A stretch of DNA of 64,000 bases from an uncultured Bizionia sp. (GTDB lineage: Bacteria > Bacteroidota > Bacteroidia > Flavobacteriales > Flavobacteriaceae): NCBI GenBank assembly GCA_947496215.1, contig CANMCF010000013.1, forward strand, positions 1-64,000, given 5' to 3'. Of the stretch, positions 60,839-64,000 are shown in pieces. Position numbers and translations under genes: made by a program. Numbering within the stretch: the first letter of the stretch is position 1; each line of letters begins with the position of its first letter. Below the pieces are notes generated by a model. That model ran no database searches, was not told the origin of the DNA, and was given only the letters and a program-made list of their open reading frames with translations.

Positions 60839-63301
60839 TTAACCTATCTTAAAAATAGACTTTATGCGTGACATTATGGTTTTCTTCACTGGTTCATTTT
60901 CATGATAACCATTTCCATAAGCTCCATAACCATAGCCATAACCATAGCCGTAACCATAACCGTATCCGTATTTTCCTTTTTGATCGTAGTGATTATAAAC
61001 AAAACTCAAATTCTTTATCTCTCCTTTCCTGTATTTGTCGTTGATTAGATTCAACATTCCCTTCTTTGTATAATCCTGTCTTACCACATACAAAGAAGCA
61101 TCAACATAGTCCAAAAGTTCCAACGCATCCGAAACCAACCCTACTGGTGGTGTATCCAAAACGATGTAATCGTATTTCTCTCTCAATTCGGAAATAAAAT
61201 TATCCATTGTCTCTCCTATGAGCAATTCTGAAGGGTTTGGAGGTATCGGTCCCGAAGTAATGACATCCAGATTGGTGACTTCTGTTTCTTGTACTATATC
61301 ATCCAATGTCTTTTGACCTATGAGGTAATTAACTGCTCCAATGTCATTTCTAATGTCAAAATCCCCGAAGATCTTTGGTTTTCTCAAATCCAGACCTACC
61401 AAAACGGTCTTCTTGCCACTCAAAGCAAATACGGTCGCTATGTTTATAGAGCAGAACGTCTTACCTTCTCCACTTACTGAAGAGGTTAACATCACTGTTT
61501 TTGATCCATTTAAATTGTGCTTTTTGTACATATATTGCAAACTGGATCTAATGGACCTAAAAGCCTCGGATACAGTAGATTTTGGTTTCCTATGTACTAT
61601 CAGGTTGTTATCTATCGTGTTTTTACCTACAACTCCCAACAATGGTATTGTCGATAGATTCTCCAGATTTTGTGGGTTGTGCAACTTGGTATCCAAAAAG
61701 GTTATTAAAAAAGCCAATAAAAGAGGAGGCAGCAACCCCCCTAGAAAAGCAAACACATAACGTGATCTCAATTTAAGGTCTATCGCCTGAACGTCTGTAT
61801 CCTTTGCTGGATCAATAACCAAGATATCAGAAACATTAGCTGCCTTTATAATATTCGCCTCGCTACGTTTGGCGAGATAAACGTTGTAATTCTCTTCATT
61901 AAGGGAGTATTGTCTCTGTATGTTAAGCAATTTCTGCTGATCTTTTGGCAACTTTCTATATTTGGACTCTGCTATCCCAATTTTTGAACTTGTCAATTGC
62001 ATTTCTCTTCTCAATCCTGCACTGGCGGAACTTATATTTTCCAAAAGCACCGTCTTAAGAGCTTCAATCTGTGAATCTATGTCTATGAAAATGGAAGCAT
62101 CGCTTCTAACAGTAGACTCGTATTTGGACTTTTGAACAGATAGCGCATTGATCTTGGAAACGTTCGTTAGAATATTAACATCATCTACACCTGCAATGGA
62201 TGGTGCAGGCACTTCTGTAAAAGTCCTACTGGTTTCCAAATAGGTCTTTAAATTGGCATAATATGCCAACTTCCTATTAATGCCATCCTTTTCCAACTCC
62301 AACTTGGACAACTTACCACTTAGAACGACACTCTCTTCATCCAAATTGTAGATCTTGTTCTTTTGTCTATAGTCGTTCAATGAATCTGCATTGTTGGTTA
62401 AATCTGTTTTGACTCTTTCCAATTGCTCATCTATGAACTCGATGGTGTTGGTTACGAATTGATTTTTCCTATTCAATTGAGCTCTGCTTAAAACTGCAAC
62501 GGTTTCATTGAGGTAGTCGACGATTTTAGTTTTATTTACATCGGTCATGGTTAAATTTAAAATGGCCGAGTTCTTTGGATTGTTTATGGCCAATCTATTT
62601 TTGTAATATGCGACGACCTTATCGAAACTATCAAACCTAATGAAGTATTCGTCACCAGCATTCACCTTTCTCTTATCTGCCAAAAACAATGTACCATTGA
62701 AAAATGGAAGTTCTACTAAATCTCCTAGTTTATAAACGTACTTTCGTTCTCCTATCTTGACATCTGCCGAGCCTTTGTCTTTAGATGTAAAATCCTGAGT
62801 GGATGTTATATTGGACTCAAAATTGGTAATCAACTCATACTTGTCGTTTTCCAAAAAAAGAACCTTGATAGGAGTTCCAATGGCCTGAAATGAATTTTCT
62901 TTCAAACGAACCCTAAAAGGTGATGCTTTGTAGATATCGTCCTTCCTAAAACGTGATTGCTTTAAATAGGCTATGTAGAATTTAAGGTTATCGACCACTT
63001 CCTCGTGATTGGATCTGGACTTCAAACTTGTAATGGTCGTCTTTACCTTTCCAGAAACACCTCCCCAATTAAAAGTTAAACTCGTGTTTGAAGTAAACAA
63101 AGGGTTTTTATCATCCTCAACTGAAATTTGAGTACTCAACCTATAGGATTGTTGTTTTCTTATGTTTTGCTGGTATACGACAAACAAACCTATTCCTATG
63201 CATAATATGAACAGTTTCCAATAACTTAGGGCCTTAAACATAAAAGCCTTGATATCAAATCCAAACTGTTGTGATTCTGAAACTTCAAATTCGTCATTCA
63301 T
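60839..63301 (-). CDS. wzc: Wzc-type polysaccharide co-polymerase and tyrosine kinase
   Basis: An 820-residue inner-membrane protein. Membrane helix 1 is at about 30-48 and helix 2 at about 510-532, with a Wzz domain and long coiled-coil region between. The bacterial tyrosine kinase domain (about 575-790) has Walker A around Lys614 (TSSVSGEGKTFCSINIATVF), Walker A' (VLVGLDLRKPKIFGDFDI), and Walker B (YIVLDTPPVGLVSDALEL). The C-terminal tail has a tyrosine cluster of alternating Tyr-Gly (plus strand 60905-60970), the autophosphorylation target. It controls chain length and export with Wza, whose gene lies 10 bases upstream. Confidence 0.95.
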   Translation of the reverse strand: MNDEFEVSESQQFGFDIKAFMFKALSYWKLFILCIGIGLFVVYQQNIRKQQSYRLSTQISVEDDKNPLFTSNTSLTFNWGGVSGKVKTTITSLKSRSNHEEVVDNLKFYIAYLKQSRFRKDDIYKASPFRVRLKENSFQAIGTPIKVLFLENDKYELITNFESNITSTQDFTSKDKGSADVKIGERKYVYKLGDLVELPFFNGTLFLADKRKVNAGDEYFIRFDSFDKVVAYYKNRLAINNPKNSAILNLTMTDVNKTKIVDYLNETVAVLSRAQLNRKNQFVTNTIEFIDEQLERVKTDLTNNADSLNDYRQKNKIYNLDEESVVLSGKLSKLELEKDGINRKLAYYANLKTYLETSRTFTEVPAPSIAGVDDVNILTNVSKINALSVQKSKYESTVRSDASIFIDIDSQIEALKTVLLENISSASAGLRREMQLTSSKIGIAESKYRKLPKDQQKLLNIQRQYSLNEENYNVYLAKRSEANIIKAANVSDILVIDPAKDTDVQAIDLKLRSRYVFAFLGGLLPPLLLAFLITFLDTKLHNPQNLENLSTIPLLGVVGKNTIDNNLIVHRKPKSTVSEAFRSIRSSLQYMYKKHNLNGSKTVMLTSSVSGEGKTFCSINIATVFALSGKKTVLVGLDLRKPKIFGDFDIRNDIGAVNYLIGQKTLDDIVQETEVTNLDVITSGPIPPNPSELLIGETMDNFISELREKYDYIVLDTPPVGLVSDALELLDYVDASLYVVRQDYTKKGMLNLINDKYRKGEIKNLSFVYNHYDQKGKYGYGYGYGYGYGYGYGAYGNGYHENEPVKKTIMSRIKSIFKIG
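60905..60970 (-). repeat. Tyr-Gly repeat tail of wzc
   Basis: Eight successive Tyr-Gly dipeptides are followed by Ala-Tyr-Gly-Asn-Gly-Tyr, giving ten tyrosines in 22 residues. The DNA shows a short degenerate repeat of six bases. Such a tract can change length by slippage. Confidence 0.85.
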
Positions 63302-63311
63302 AATCTAAAAT

Positions 63312-63995
63312 TTATAGGTTTCTAGCTAAAAAATATGTAGATACCAATACTGAGAATATTGAAGCAATGGTTGTTAACGTTTGAGTTGCAGTCTCCCCTG
63401 CTCCAATAGCTTTACGTTTTAATGGTTTAACCAATATCATATCATTCGGTTGAATATAATAGAATGGGGATTGTAAAGCCACAACGTCCGTTAAATCTAT
63501 ATGATGTATTTTTTGTCCTTGGGGGTATTGTCTTATTATAAGTACATCCGTTCTGTCCCCTGTATTTTTTATATCTCCAGCATTTGCCAAGGCCTCTATG
63601 ACATTCACACGATCTTGAAACAAGGTAAAGACTCCTGTCCCTCCAACTTCTCCAGTAACGGTATAACGTAGTCCTGCCAATTTAACGGTCACAAATATTT
63701 GAGTTGTCTCCTTTAGATATTTTGTCAATATCTCCGTTTTCACCTTTTCTTCAATTTCGTCAATCGTATACCCCAAAACATTGACATCTCCCAAGATGGG
63801 AAATTCGATATTCCCATGTAAATCTACCGTAAAACCACTAAAATAAAGATCTTGTTGACCTTGCGTTTCCTTTTGGCTTTCTACGGGATTAAACAAGGAT
63901 ACTAATTTCTTTACTTCCTCATCTATGGCCTTGACATTTACACTCAATATGTCATTGATTTGAACACGATAAGGTTTAGAAAGTTCTTTAACCAA
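63312..63995 (-). CDS. wza: Wza-type polysaccharide export lipoprotein, N-terminus cut by the window edge
   Basis: At least 227 residues of an outer-membrane polysaccharide export protein. The Poly_export domain begins at the visible N-terminus (KPYRVQINDILSVNVKAIDE, GNIEFPILGDVNVLGYTIDE). An SLBB domain follows (YTVTGEVGGTGVFTLFQDRV and VIEALANAGDI). The C-terminus has a membrane helix (SIFSVLVSTYFLARNL). The TTG at 63995 is unlikely to be the true start: the lipoprotein signal expected in the family is missing and the frame stays open to the edge. The full gene probably begins 30-40 residues beyond the window. Confidence 0.88.
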   Translation of the reverse strand: MVKELSKPYRVQINDILSVNVKAIDEEVKKLVSLFNPVESQKETQGQQDLYFSGFTVDLHGNIEFPILGDVNVLGYTIDEIEEKVKTEILTKYLKETTQIFVTVKLAGLRYTVTGEVGGTGVFTLFQDRVNVIEALANAGDIKNTGDRTDVLIIRQYPQGQKIHHIDLTDVVALQSPFYYIQPNDMILVKPLKRKAIGAGETATQTLTTIASIFSVLVSTYFLARNL

Positions 63996-64000
63996 AAGAG

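Noticed and set aside
1-64000. CRISPR arrays, tRNA or rRNA genes, insertion sequences, phage genes
   Set aside because: No regularly spaced repeats, no tRNA cloverleaf or rRNA stretch, no transposase or integrase motif was recognised on reading both strands. A tRNA scan would settle the RNA part.

Overview
The window looks like the chromosome of a marine-type member of the Flavobacteriaceae (Bacteroidota). The reasons are low GC, TAATG and ATGA gene junctions without clear Shine-Dalgarno sites, TAnnTTTG-type -7 promoter boxes, two proteins with C-terminal type IX secretion (T9SS) sorting domains, a PorV/PorQ-family protein, a DUF3276 PUR-alpha-like protein, a leucine-type dehydrogenase, and a cyclophilin-FKBP fusion of the kind known from Flavobacterium. 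No species can be named. I saw no rRNA, tRNA, CRISPR array, phage or insertion sequence.

Layout. Bases 1-294 are non-coding and repeat-like, with a 12-bp inverted repeat and cassette-end-like GTTAAAC sequences. Bases 295-31303 are mostly housekeeping and regulatory genes in short transcription units on both strands: YdeI-like protein, LacI regulator, nusB-DUF1573-yajC, leucine dehydrogenase, an MsbA-like exporter, DUF3276 protein, a TPR hybrid histidine kinase, csaA, an Asp/Asn hydroxylase-like protein, a YCII-ECF sigma pair, GH25 lysozyme lipoprotein, a T9SS M28 peptidase, universal stress protein, a DinB/YfiT protein, a TPR lipoprotein, the double prolyl isomerase, recQ, a KpsF-like isomerase with tatC and an AhpD-like protein, lptB, a T9SS cargo protein, a LURP-one-like protein, TerC, pssA, a PorV-like protein and an Lnb-domain protein. 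Several units end in clear hairpin terminators.

Bases 31305 to the right edge (about 32.7 kb, 29 genes, all on the minus strand) form one surface-polysaccharide locus. Read in the direction of transcription it runs: Wza (cut by the window edge), Wzc tyrosine kinase, UDP-GlcNAc 4-epimerase, the Wzm/Wzt ABC exporter, a sugar aminotransferase, a PglD/NeuD-type acetyltransferase, a WecF-like transferase, several GT2/GT4 transferases, a CMP-nonulosonate synthetase fused to a HAD phosphatase, a NANS-like nonulosonate synthase, a pyruvyltransferase, an unassigned GT-B-like protein, an MBOAT/SGNH-like O-acylation pair, more transferases, an FkbM methyltransferase, an O-antigen ligase/polymerase-like protein, and at the distal end the WcaJ-like initiating phosphoglycosyltransferase.

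How the genes fit together. The WcaJ-like enzyme would load the first sugar on undecaprenyl phosphate. About thirteen transferases would extend it with GlcNAc/GalNAc-type sugars, a 4-acetamido-4,6-dideoxyhexose and a nonulosonic acid. Methyl, O-acyl, acetyl and pyruvyl groups may be added. Wzm/Wzt would flip the product and Wza/Wzc control export. The most interesting inference is that the nonulosonic acid is made through a 9-phosphate intermediate, as in animals, because the synthase resembles animal NANS and the cytidylyltransferase carries its own KdsC-like phosphatase. No UDP-GlcNAc 2-epimerase is present in the window, so KDN is a real alternative to Neu5Ac.
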